Part shown: positions 52,678 through 60,911 of the stretch, piece after piece
Position numbering within the stretch: the stretch's first letter is position 1
How the letters are laid out: each line of letters begins with the position of its first letter
Origin: RYN-230 sp963841695
GTDB taxonomy: Bacteria; Actinomycetota; Actinomycetes; Streptosporangiales; Streptosporangiaceae
Direction: 5' to 3'
DNA: 64,000 nt
NCBI GenBank assembly: GCA_963841695.1
Contig: CAWJDQ010000013.1
Coordinates: 310,001-374,000, forward strand
Position numbers and translations under genes: made by a program
The notes under the pieces: model-generated
Database searches by the model: none
What the model was told of the DNA's origin: nothing
What the model saw: the letters and a program-made list of their open reading frames with translations, nothing else

Positions 52678-54175
52678 AGATATTCCGCGGCCGAGGCAAC
52701 GTAACGAGGCGCGCCCAGTAATGAGTCTGATGATACGGAATGGCGTACGCGGCTCTATGGTGACAGAATGCCACAGAAAAGGTCCGCCCGCTCATTCAGG
52801 CGGTCATCCCGCCCCCCTTCCTCCTGGGGAATCCGGAAACTTGCCGGTAACTCAAAGCACGAAACGATCCGCCTGGTTTCTCTTGCGTCAGCATGATTTC
52901 CGTCTCTATTTCACCGGCAGCCTCATATCTAATCTCGGTACATGGCTGCAGAGTACCGCGCAGATATTGCTCGCCTATAAGATCAGTCATTCTGTGTTTA
53001 CCGTGGGGCTGATCGCCTTCGCCCAGTTCGCGGGCGTGGTAATGCTGAGCCCGTACGCCGCCGTCCTGGCCGACAGGTTCGGCGCGAAGGCCGTATTGAT
53101 CAGCACCCAGGCTGCCTCGGCCACCGTCGCGCTGTGGATGGCCTGGCGCAGTCACGACGGCCTGTTGGGTGTGCACACCCTGCTCATCGGCGCTCTGGAA
53201 CTCGGATGCATATACGCCTTGGCCCTGCCGGTGCAAACGGCCCTCATGCCCGCACTGGTGGACCCCGCCGACGCTGCGTCCGCCGTTAAACTGAACTCAG
53301 TCTCCTACAATGCAGGCCGAGCACTTGCGCCAGCATTGTGCGTGCCGGTGATCATGCTGGCAGGACCGGAGCTAATATTTGCAATAAACGCGGTTTCATT
53401 TACGGTGTTCGCTCTCTGCCTGGCAAATATAGTCAGCCGCGTGAATTACTTCGGCAGCAGCCGCAAGCTTCCAGAGTACCGAGACAGTGTCGGGGGGATA
53501 GGCCGACACGCCCGCGCGACCGATGGCTTGAGAACCGCGCTGAGACGCCCGCGTATCTTGCTCTTGCTGGCCATAGTGGCGGCGGTTACGCTGGCCGATG
53601 ATCCAATACTGGTGCTGAGCCCAGCTCTGGCCCACGCCAGACTGCACGTGTCGGGCGTATGGGCCGGGTACTTCATCGCCGCCCTCGGCTGGGGATCCGT
53701 GATGGGATCCTTGCCCCGTACGTCCGGCAGCGGTGACGGCACGCGCCGGGCCTCCCGGCTCGCCGCGTTCGGTTTGCTCTTTCTCGGCGTATCGGTGGTT
53801 GTCTTTGCGGGGGGATTCTCGGCTGAGGCCAGCCTCCTGGCCGCGTTTGCCGCGGGGGCGGCCGCCCTGGTGACCGGGTCTGCGGCTCAGACGGCCCTAT
53901 TGAGTCACCACAGGGACTCCGGCGCCACGATGGCCGATATGGCTGGCGTCGCCGCACTGTGGGCGATCGCCTGGGCGGGCACCAAGCCGTTCGCTTCTTT
54001 GCTCGACGGGTGGCTGGCCGCTCGTATCGGCCTCGTGCCCACGAGTGTGGTCCTCGTTCTGCCCGCGATGATGATCGCCCTGCTCGAGATTCTTCTTCCG
54101 CCCGGGATCAAGCAGCACATCAGGGATGTGACCACTGACTGCATCCGGCACGTTCTGCACGCGTTTGGTTCCTGA
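52658..54175 (+). CDS. MFS exporter (EntS/MFS_3 type)
   Basis: 505 codons from ATG 52658, overlapping the GntR 2 stop by 20 bp. The conserved part starts only at about residue 67 (AWFLLRQHDFRLYFTGSLIS), so later starts (ATG 52721, ATG 52757 or TTG 52841) are possible. Twelve helices, with GTWLQSTAQILLAYKI, SPYAAVLADRFGAKAVLIST (motif A) and ALALPVQTALMPALVDPADA, typical of the MFS_3 group that includes enterobactin exporter EntS and macrolide exporters. Codon use is less GC-rich than in the core genes, in line with transfer. Likely role: export of a small molecule sensed by GntR 2. Confidence 0.85.
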   Translation: MAEHKTEDIPRPRQRNEARPVMSLMIRNGVRGSMVTECHRKGPPAHSGGHPAPLPPGESGNLPVTQSTKRSAWFLLRQHDFRLYFTGSLISNLGTWLQSTAQILLAYKISHSVFTVGLIAFAQFAGVVMLSPYAAVLADRFGAKAVLISTQAASATVALWMAWRSHDGLLGVHTLLIGALELGCIYALALPVQTALMPALVDPADAASAVKLNSVSYNAGRALAPALCVPVIMLAGPELIFAINAVSFTVFALCLANIVSRVNYFGSSRKLPEYRDSVGGIGRHARATDGLRTALRRPRILLLLAIVAAVTLADDPILVLSPALAHARLHVSGVWAGYFIAALGWGSVMGSLPRTSGSGDGTRRASRLAAFGLLFLGVSVVVFAGGFSAEASLLAAFAAGAAALVTGSAAQTALLSHHRDSGATMADMAGVAALWAIAWAGTKPFASLLDGWLAARIGLVPTSVVLVLPAMMIALLEILLPPGIKQHIRDVTTDCIRHVLHAFGS

Positions 54176-54240
54176 CTGTGGGTCCAGCACCGTCACCGGC
54201 CGGGCACGTCGCGAGCACACGCACCGAGGCCCTCGTGGGC

Positions 54241-54884
54241 TCAGGAAGCGAGCTGATCCCGCGAGATGACTATCCGGAGCAGGGCCTGCACGTCCCGGCG
54301 GGCCCGGCTGAGCCGCTGATCTTTCGCATCGCGGGGCAGGCCTGGCTCGTCGCACCACTGCGGGTACACGGCCTTCAGGATGGCGTTCCAGTCGGGGGGC
54401 GTCACCTGGCCCTCGAGCAGCAGGGCAAAGACCATTTTTGCGGCCCGGAAGATGGCGGACCGGTAGAGGCCTGGATCCCCGGATCGAGCCGGGATCAGCT
54501 TGGCCAGCCCGTTGCGGGCACGTTCTCCTTCGAGCGCGGCCAGCACTGTGACAGCCAGGATGCGTACCTGCACGTCTCCCTCGACCGGGGTGGGCTGCGG
54601 CCCGGCCAGGAATGCGTCGGCCTGGTGCCGATCCGAGATCGCGCCGATGTCGCCATCCGGGATGGCCGCAGGACGGCCCAGCTGATGATCGATCTCATGG
54701 ATCAGCGCTACGTAAAAAAAGCCAGGCAGGTTGTGGATCACACCGGCGGTCTTCCGCTCGGCGATGGCGCGCACCGTCTCTTGGAGGGCGTCTTCGGCCA
54801 GTTCACGGAGCCGGCCCGGCGCACTGCCCGCCGGTACATCTCGGGGTCGCTGGCTACATCTGCGAGATCGTCATAGATATCCAT
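54241..54884 (-). pseudogene. Unrecognised protein, one frameshift
   Basis: ATG 54884 begins MDIYDDLADVASDPEMYRRA; near 54815 the frame changes to RELAEDALQETVRAIAERKT and continues to the stop at 54241 (GVIHNLPGFFYVALIHEIDH, AAKMVFALLLEGQVTPPDWN, RRDVQALLRIVISRDQL). The joined length is about 214 residues, soluble, alpha-helical. No family recognised. The downstream part alone is a 177-codon frame starting at 54774. Confidence 0.5.
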
Positions 54885-55087
54885 GGCTCCCCCTCGGGTG
54901 GACAGCTGGGCCAGCAACGTTCTGCGGTACCGGGGCTCTGGGGCCGGGCTTCCGGTCCCCGCCGCGAGACGAGAGAAGGGAAGTTTCCTGGTACGGGCGC
55001 GGGGATGCCAGCGGTGCCATAAGATCCGACATGCCGCACAGGGGGGTGGGTAAGCATCGTTCCTCTTGATCCTCTAGTCTGGTGTGT

Positions 55088-55100
55088 ACCTACAGTAGGT
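55088..55100. promoter_or_regulatory. Operator candidate 1 of GntR 3
   Basis: ACCTACAGTAGGT, a perfect 13-bp palindrome centred on one A, 148 bp before the GntR 3 start. Confidence 0.55.
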
Positions 55101-55171
55101 TGCTCCTTCCGAGGATGACATGTCGATAACGTCGTGGCAACGGTATTTAGCCAACTGTTCCGCTGGGGCTT

Positions 55172-55185
55172 ACTGTAGGTACAGT
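55172..55185. promoter_or_regulatory. Operator candidate 2 of GntR 3
   Basis: ACTGTAGGTACAGT, a perfect 14-bp palindrome (ACTGTA-gg-TACAGT), 63 bp before the GntR 3 start. It shares CTGTAGGT with the complement of candidate 1 and fits the GT-n-TA-n-AC form of HutC-type sites. Confidence 0.6.
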
Positions 55186-55247
55186 CCGGGCAACACCTGT
55201 GCGTGAGCTGTTATCTGAAGTGATTGCTGAGTCTCGGGAGACTCACT

Positions 55248-56066
55248 TTGGCCGAACCGAAGTACCGAGAGATCGCTGCCGACCTGGAAACCAGGATCAG
55301 AGCCGGGGAGCTGGCGGCGGGACAGCGCCTGGCATCAGACGCGGAGCTGGGCGACGAGTACGGCGCGTCGCGCAACACAGTCCGGCAGGCGATCTCGTTC
55401 CTGCTCACCCGCGGGGTCGTGGAGAAGGAATCCACCGGCGCCACGCTGGTGCGCAAGAAGATCGATCCGTTCAGTACAGTCGTCAGCGCCGATACCGGGT
55501 TCGGAGGCTTTGAGGGTGCGGCCTATGCGTCAGACGTGCAGGCCAGCAACCGGACACCGAAGGTCACCACGCCTCGCGTCGAGATCCAGGAAGCCTCCGG
55601 GGACCTCGCCGCCGCACTCCGGCTCAGCCAGGGGGAGAGCGTAGTGATCCGGCACCAAGAGCGATTCATCGATGAGGAACTGTGGTCGATGCAGACGAGT
55701 TATTACCCAATGACTTTTGTGCACCAAGGTGCCAGTATGCTCCTGGCCGTCCAGGATATTGAGCAAGGGACTCGTCAGTATCTCGACGAGACAATAGGCG
55801 TCAGGGAGATCGGCTCGGATGACACGATGACAGTCCGCGCGCCAACCCCCGGCGAGGCAGCCTCGTTCCGGCTCCCGGAGGACGGGCGCATCGCCGTATT
55901 CGAAACCCGGCAGACCGGCATCGACCCCGAGGGCAAACCAGTCCGCGTAACCATTACGATCTACCCATCAGATCGCAACATGTTCTCGATGAAGACCGGG
56001 GCCTTGGCCGAGCACGTAGCCCCGAAGGGAAGCAGTCAGAAGGAACGAGGGGACCTGCGCACATAG
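55248..56066 (+). CDS. GntR/UTRA transcriptional regulator 3
   Basis: 272 codons from TTG 55248, chosen because GGGAG stands 7 bp upstream and the conserved EPKYREIAADLETRI begins at once. Winged helix at 1-68 (GASRNTVRQAISFLLTRG) and UTRA domain (VIRHQERFIDEELWSMQTSY, TVRAPTPGEAASFRLPEDGR, YPSDRNMFSMKTG). Two palindromes upstream suggest self-regulation. A hairpin follows its stop, then the 21-codon peptide gene, which is the best candidate for a co-regulated product. Confidence 0.9.
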   Translation: MAEPKYREIAADLETRIRAGELAAGQRLASDAELGDEYGASRNTVRQAISFLLTRGVVEKESTGATLVRKKIDPFSTVVSADTGFGGFEGAAYASDVQASNRTPKVTTPRVEIQEASGDLAAALRLSQGESVVIRHQERFIDEELWSMQTSYYPMTFVHQGASMLLAVQDIEQGTRQYLDETIGVREIGSDDTMTVRAPTPGEAASFRLPEDGRIAVFETRQTGIDPEGKPVRVTITIYPSDRNMFSMKTGALAEHVAPKGSSQKERGDLRT

Positions 56067-56090
56067 GGTGCGCTCCAAGAAGCTTTAAGA

Positions 56091-56115
56091 CCGGGATCGC
56101 CTCAAGGTCCCGGTT
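56091..56115 (+). terminator. Hairpin after GntR 3
   Basis: ACCGGGA (56091-56097) and TCCCGGT (56109-56115) with an 11-nt loop, 24 bp after the stop. Confidence 0.5.
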
Positions 56116-56178
56116 ATCCTAAATGCGGCCCGGCGTGGGTCGTGACCTGCGAGGAAGCCCTAAATAGGAGGTGTTGAC

Positions 56179-56244
56179 ATGGTAAAGAAGCACGGTCGGC
56201 CTTCTCGGCAGTACCGATACGAGCATTATGACCCACGCTTCTAG
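56179..56244 (+). CDS. 21-residue basic/aromatic peptide
   Basis: ATG 56179 to TAG 56244. The ribosome site AGGAGGTG is perfect and 5 bp from the ATG. The product begins MVKKHGR and continues PSRQYRYEHYDPRF: basic N-half, Tyr-rich C-half, no signal peptide. A second copy at 56616 keeps PSRQYRYEHYDP unchanged while eight of the twelve codons differ synonymously, so the peptide is under protein-level selection. No family recognised. It lies 112 bp after GntR 3 and before a hairpin at 56313. It could be a signal, a regulator-binding peptide or a modified-peptide precursor; no maturation enzyme adjoins. Confidence 0.7.
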   Translation: MVKKHGRPSRQYRYEHYDPRF

Positions 56245-56312
56245 GAGCAGCGCACAGCGCCTACTGGGCTCACCGCGCAGCATGCGGGGACACTAAGCCG
56301 GGGTTGTGCGCC

Positions 56313-56349
56313 GTCGGCGCTTGCCGCTTAACCAGGCCCAAGCGCCGAC
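56313..56349 (+). terminator. Hairpin downstream of the peptide gene
   Basis: GTCGGCGCTTG (56313-56323) and CAAGCGCCGAC (56339-56349), a perfect 11-bp stem with a 15-nt loop. Confidence 0.55.
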
Positions 56350-56615
56350 AGCATCCGCCAACCTACCGCACCGAACGGCAGTTGTACGCCAGATGACAAC
56401 TGACACTCTTAGTGAGCACCGTACTTCGCGTGGTTAGTTAACCAGAAATTTTCGCTTACCAGTCTGCAAAGTTTAATGGTTGGCTTGCACTCATTTCGTC
56501 GGCACCTGTTACCTAACGTAGCCGTTTGGCTGCTTCTGGTTCTTCCAGGGCGCGTGGGGTGGAATTGAGGAGAGGTCACCGCCGGAAGCGCCACGGGAGG
56601 TGCATCGGCCAAACA

Positions 56616-56687
56616 GGTAAACGGCATCGCGGTCCGTCCCGCCAGTATCGCTACGAGCACTACGACCCTCCGGGGACGAGTAGCTAA
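56616..56687 (+). pseudogene. Second copy of the small peptide, start codon not visible
   Basis: Frame GKRHRGPSRQYRYEHYDPPG then TSS and stop TAA 56687. A ribosome site GGGAGGTG stands at 56595-56602, as in the first copy, but no ATG, GTG or TTG lies in frame between it and GGT 56616. In the first copy the aligned bases read ACATGG, here ACAGG, so the loss of one T would remove the start. It may be a dead copy or a sequence error. Confidence 0.55.
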
Positions 56688-56984
56688 CGGCTAAATAACG
56701 GGATCCGGACCGGGCCGACGACGCACCTCCCTCAGTCCGTCGTTGTGGCCCTGCCCAACCGCAGCGGCCAACGGCGCCTCACGCCGCAGGGAGGCGCCCG
56801 TGTGTCGCATCGGCGCGCAGCGGGTACTTTCGGTTGAAGTTATGGCGATGGTCGGTGGCGTGCGCGACGGTCTGGGTCCCTGCCGGGACGCAGGCTCACT
56901 GTTCCCATGGCGGCGCGCAGGCAGAAAGCCTCGCTGTTGGATCTGCGGCGCGCCCCGCGCAGCTGACCCCACTCCCAGCGCTTC

Positions 56985-58732
56985 ATGACCCGGCCCGGGC
57001 AGCGGGCCACCGGGGCGGCCAGGGGAGCGCAGGATGGCCCCCACCTGGCCCCGCAGGACCTGGCCCCGAGGACCTGGCCCCGCAGGACCTGGCCCCGCAG
57101 GACCAGGCCCCGCAGGACCAGGCCCCGCAAGGACCGCGCGAGTCTGACGGCACGGCACCGCGGTCACCCCGCACGCCAGGCCCCCAGTCACCAGCTCCGC
57201 CGCGAGAGCAGCCACCTACCCAGCCACCCGCCCGCGCGCGCCGCCCCGGCCGCCGTACCCGCTGGCTCATCTGGCTGGCCGTGTGCCTGGTCACCGCGGC
57301 CGTCGCCATCGGCGTCGCCCTCAAGGTCACGCCCCTGCAGACCGTTACCGTCGCCGGCCAGGTCATCAAGGTCGGCACCACCGCGCCCACGCTGAGCTTC
57401 TCCGGCCCGGGCGAGGTGGACCTGTTCGGCCAGAGCCTGCCCACCCACGTGCAGTTCCTCGGCCCGGTCCGGCCCAGCCTCCAGCTGACCCAGATCACCA
57501 TCAACAGCGAGCTGACCAACTTCGTCCAGGGCGCGGGCCCGGCCGGCGCCGAGCGGATCCTGGGTGACCGGCTGGCCAGCGGCTGGATCCACTATTTCGC
57601 CTGGGAGATCGGGCTCACCGCGGTCGGCGCGCTGATCCTGCTCGGGGCGCTGGCCGGCTGGCGCCGCCTGCCGCACCGGACGACGCTGAAACTGCTGGCG
57701 GGCGGCCTGGCCCTGACCGAGGTGATCAACCTCGGCGCGATCATGCTCACCGCGTACACCGCGCCCTCGACCCTGCGCCAGGTCCGGTCGCTCAGCCAGC
57801 TCGTCGGCAGCGAGCCGACGGTCGCCGACGCTGGGAAGGGCGTCCCGGTGCCCCCCGGGGTCCGGCTGGTCGTGATGGGCGACTCCACCGCGGCGGGCGC
57901 CGGGCTGCCGCCGGTCCGCGACGCGTCCCGGGCCGACCAGGCGTGCGGGCGGAGCACCGATTCCTACGCCGAGGACCTGGCCCGCTCCAACGGCTGGCAG
58001 GTGATGAACCTGGCCTGCAACAGCGCCACGATCAGCCAGGGCCTGCTCGGGCCGGAGGGACGCGGCGGCGAGACCGTGCCGCCGCAGATCGACGCGGTGC
58101 AGCGGGCCACGCACGCCTCGGCGGTCATCGTCAGCGTGGGCGCGGACGACCTCGACTGGTCGGCCATGCTGCGCCTCTGCGCGGTCGCGAAGGCCTGCAA
58201 CGACAAGGCCACCACGGCCTACTTCCAGCAGCAGCTGCACTCGTTCAGCAAGAACTACCTGCAGCTGCTCGACCAGCTCGCGGGGCTGCCCAGCCACCCC
58301 CAGGTGATCATCAACCGCTACTACAACCCGTTCGACCTGCAGCTGGACTGCCTGAGCCGGGTCGGCCTGACCACCGCCAAGGAGCGCACGCTCAGCTCCC
58401 GGCTGGCCACGCTGAACACCGTGCTGGCCAAGGGCGCCGCCGAGTTCGGCTTCACCTCGGTCAACCCGGACTTCACCGGGCACCAGCTGTGCACGACCCA
58501 GCCCTACGTGCAGGGACTGGGCGATGCGGCGCCGTTCCACCCCACCGCCACCGGCCAGCTGGCCATCGCGCTCGCCGACCAGGCGGCGCTGAACTCGCCG
58601 CGGCTGCCTGGCTCTTCGGCGGTGGCCACCCCGTCGGCCACGGCGACCCCCACCCCGGGCGGCACGCCCACCGCGAGCGCCACGCCCAGCGTGACCACCA
58701 CGCCCACCCCGCTGCCGACGGCCGTCCCGTAA
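56985..58732 (+). CDS. SGNH/GDSL-type hydrolase, membrane-anchored
   Basis: About 582 residues. An Ala/Pro/Gln-rich cytoplasmic N-terminus, one membrane helix WLIWLAVCLVTAAVAIGVAL, an extracellular beta region (GEVDLFGQSLPTHVQFLGP), another helix pair (WEIGLTAVGALILLGALAGW), then an SGNH domain: block I VVMGDSTAAGAGL, NLACNSATISQG, SVGADDLDW, block V APFHPTATGQLAIA; Thr/Pro-rich tail. Probably a secreted-side esterase. The ATG 56985 frame (MTRPGQRATGAARG) and the frame of the main domain differ; they switch inside a 15-bp repeat array at a 14-bp unit. The downstream frame is open from TTG 56834. Confidence 0.8.
57054..57127 (+). repeat. 15-bp tandem repeats with one 14-bp unit
   Basis: Units CAGGACCTGGCCCCG (57054), AGGACCTGGCCCCG (57069, 14 bp), then three of 15 bp to 57127. 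They encode Gln-Asp-Leu/Gln-Ala-Pro. The short unit changes the reading frame. Confidence 0.85.
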
Positions 58733-58778
58733 CGCGACGCCCGTCCTGTAACGCGACGCCCGTCCCGTAACGCGACGG
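58722..58778. repeat. Three 19-bp direct repeats over the SGNH stop codon
   Basis: CCGTCCCGTAACGCGACGC at 58722 and, with one change each, at 58741 and 58760. The first unit contains the TAA stop of the SGNH gene. Confidence 0.8.
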
Positions 58779-58787
58779 CCGCAGAGC

Positions 58788-60362
58788 TCAGGCTGACCGG
58801 GCGATCACCCCGGACCACGGCTGCAGCACCACGCCGTCCAGCGCGCCGTCCACGCTGGCCAGCAGCACCGCGCCCGGCGGGCGGTCCAGTGTGGCCGGCT
58901 CGCCGCTGAAGTTGGCCGCGACCCTCAGGCCGCCGGTCCGGTAGGCCCACACCCCGCGCGGCGCGGGCTGCTGCGCGTAGCTGGCCAGCTGGCCGCCGAA
59001 TTCCCGGCGCCGCAGGGCCAGCAGGTCGCGGGACAGGTACAGGATGGACGATGGTTGCGCTTGCATCTCCGCAACGGAACCGCTCGCGGGGTCCCCGTAC
59101 GGCAGCCAGGGCTGGACCCCGGCGCCGGTGAACCCCCCAGCGGGTGAGGAGTCCCACCGCATGGGGGTCCGGGCCCGGTCCCGGCTCTCCCGGGCCCCGG
59201 CTTCCGCCCTCATCTTGTCGCGCACCAGCTCCCGGGGGACGTCCACGTCGGTCATGCCCAGCTCGTCGCCGTAGTACAGGACCAGGGTGCCGGGCAGGGT
59301 GGCCAGCACGAGCAGGCCCAGCCGGGTCCGCCGCTCGTCCCCGCCGCACCAGCGGGTCGGGAACCGGCTGATGTCGTGGTTGGAGGCGGTCCAGACCGGG
59401 CACTCCCCGGCGGGCAGCATGGCCAGCGTCTCGCCCACCACACCGGCCAGGGCGCCGGAGGTGAACGGCGAGAAGATGAACGGGAAGTTGAAGGTGAGCT
59501 GCAGCTCATCCCCCAGGCCGTGGAAGGCGGCCAGCGCTTCCAGGCTGCCGACCCAGGTCTCGCCGAGCAGCACCCGGGGCACCGGGTAGCTCTCGGCGAT
59601 CTTGCGCCAGTCCCGGAACACCCCGTGCGACTCCGGACGGTTCGCGCTAAACACCTGGGCCAGCCCGAACCGGCCGCGGACCAGCTCTCCCTCCGGGGCA
59701 GGCGGGTCGTCGCGGAGCTGGGCGTCCTTGTAGAGCCCGTGCGCGACGTCGATCCGGAACCCGGCCACCCCCCGGTCGAACCAGAACCGCAGGATCTCCG
59801 CGAACGCCTGGTGCACGGCGGGGTTCCACCAGTTCAGGTCGGGCTGGCTGGGCAGGAAGTTGTGCAGGTAGTACTGGCCGCTGGCCTCGTCCAGGGTCCA
59901 GGCGGGCGCGCCGGTCGCGGCCAGCCAGTTGTTCGGCGGGCCGCCGTCTGGGGCCGGGTTGGCCCAGACGTAGAACTCCCGGTGCGGTGAGGCCGGGTCG
60001 CTGACCGCCTCGACGAACCAGGGGTGGGCACTGCTGGTGTGGTTGGGCACCAGGTCGAGCAGCACCCGCAGGTCCCGCTGGGCCGCCTCGGCGATCAGCC
60101 GGTCCAGGTCGGCCAGCGTGCCGAGTTCCGGATGGACGCCCAGGTAGTCCGAGACGTCGTAGCCCCAGTCATCGTCCGGCGACGGCATGGTCGGGGAGAG
60201 CCAGATGCCGTCCAGGCCGAGCCAGGACAGGTAGTCCAGGTGCGCGGTGACCCCGTTGAGGTCCCCGTAACCGTCGTCGTTGGTGTCCTGCCAGGACCGG
60301 ACGTAGATCTGGTACAGGGTGGCTCCGTGCCACCAGCGGGGCTGGGTCCCTGGCGTGTCCAT
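58788..60362 (-). CDS. GH13 alpha-glucosidase/oligo-1,6-glucosidase type
   Basis: 524 codons from ATG 60362. Family GH13: WWHGATLYQIYVRSWQDTN, DGYGDLNGVTAHLDYL, GLDGIWLSPTMPSPDDDWGY, region I DLVPNHTS, region II GFRIDVAHG (nucleophile Asp), region III LLGETWV (acid Glu), region IV ASNHDISRF. QPDLNWWNPAV and the motif around region II point to an exo-acting alpha-glucosidase or trehalose/maltose-type hydrolase. No signal peptide, so intracellular. It is close to a sugar ABC transporter, which would supply its substrate. Confidence 0.92.
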   Translation of the reverse strand: MDTPGTQPRWWHGATLYQIYVRSWQDTNDDGYGDLNGVTAHLDYLSWLGLDGIWLSPTMPSPDDDWGYDVSDYLGVHPELGTLADLDRLIAEAAQRDLRVLLDLVPNHTSSAHPWFVEAVSDPASPHREFYVWANPAPDGGPPNNWLAATGAPAWTLDEASGQYYLHNFLPSQPDLNWWNPAVHQAFAEILRFWFDRGVAGFRIDVAHGLYKDAQLRDDPPAPEGELVRGRFGLAQVFSANRPESHGVFRDWRKIAESYPVPRVLLGETWVGSLEALAAFHGLGDELQLTFNFPFIFSPFTSGALAGVVGETLAMLPAGECPVWTASNHDISRFPTRWCGGDERRTRLGLLVLATLPGTLVLYYGDELGMTDVDVPRELVRDKMRAEAGARESRDRARTPMRWDSSPAGGFTGAGVQPWLPYGDPASGSVAEMQAQPSSILYLSRDLLALRRREFGGQLASYAQQPAPRGVWAYRTGGLRVAANFSGEPATLDRPPGAVLLASVDGALDGVVLQPWSGVIARSA

Positions 60363-60468
60363 CGTTCTCCCGGGCGGTGGGGGGCGGGTCCGGCCCACCC
60401 TAACCTGGGACTCGCCTTGACCTGCTCCAGGCCTTGCCTTGCCCCGGGGCCGGGGCGAGACTGGGAGG

Positions 60469-60873
60469 GTGAGCCCGGCCATCGAGCTGATCCTCGTCAT
60501 CATCGCGCCCACCGCCCTGGGCTACGGAGTGCTGGGCGGCATCCGCGGCTTCCGCTGGGCGGCGGAGCGCCGTTCGCGGGCCCGCGCCCGCGTGCACCCG
60601 GTGACGGTCGAGCCGCTCGAGCGGCTGGGCGCCAGGATGCGCCGCCTGCGCGCCGAGCTGGAAGCCCTGGAGACCCGGACCGACGTCACCGCCAAGGGGG
60701 TCAAGCTGCGCGCCATCCGGGGCGCGTACCTGGACCTGCTGCGGGTCGCCTGCGAGCGGCTGGACGTCGCCCCGCTGCGCCCCGGCGACCTGGTCCCGCA
60801 GGCCGACATCTACCGCGCCGAGGCCGGCCTGCGCCAGCGTGGCCTCGACGTCCGGGAAACGGCTTCCCGCTGA
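60469..60873 (+). CDS. Small membrane-anchored helical protein
   Basis: 134 codons from GTG 60469. One N-terminal helix in the membrane (AIELILVIIAPTALGYGVLG), then a basic region (AAERRSRARARV) and a charged coiled coil (LERLGARMRRLRAELEALET). No family recognised beyond similar actinobacterial hypothetical proteins. The GTG is immediately after GGGAGG, too close to be ideal, so a start a few codons away is possible. It precedes the phosphoesterase gene. Confidence 0.6.
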   Translation: MSPAIELILVIIAPTALGYGVLGGIRGFRWAAERRSRARARVHPVTVEPLERLGARMRRLRAELEALETRTDVTAKGVKLRAIRGAYLDLLRVACERLDVAPLRPGDLVPQADIYRAEAGLRQRGLDVRETASR

Positions 60874-60911
60874 CCAGCGGCGGCCCTGGTGTCCCGGCTT
60901 ACGATCACCCT

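Larger units (their letters stand above)
54885..55247. other. Divergent intergenic region before GntR 3
   Basis: No gene. Contains two palindromes probably bound by GntR 3 (next two entries). Confidence 0.5.
56245..56833. other. Gap with second peptide copy
   Basis: Apart from the hairpin at 56313 and the peptide copy at 56616, I see no gene. 56395-56520 is clearly AT-richer than the genome, a sign of foreign or regulatory DNA. Confidence 0.5.

Noticed and set aside
57188..58540. 450-codon minus-strand frame over the SGNH gene
   Set aside because: The plus strand carries the GDSL and membrane segments.
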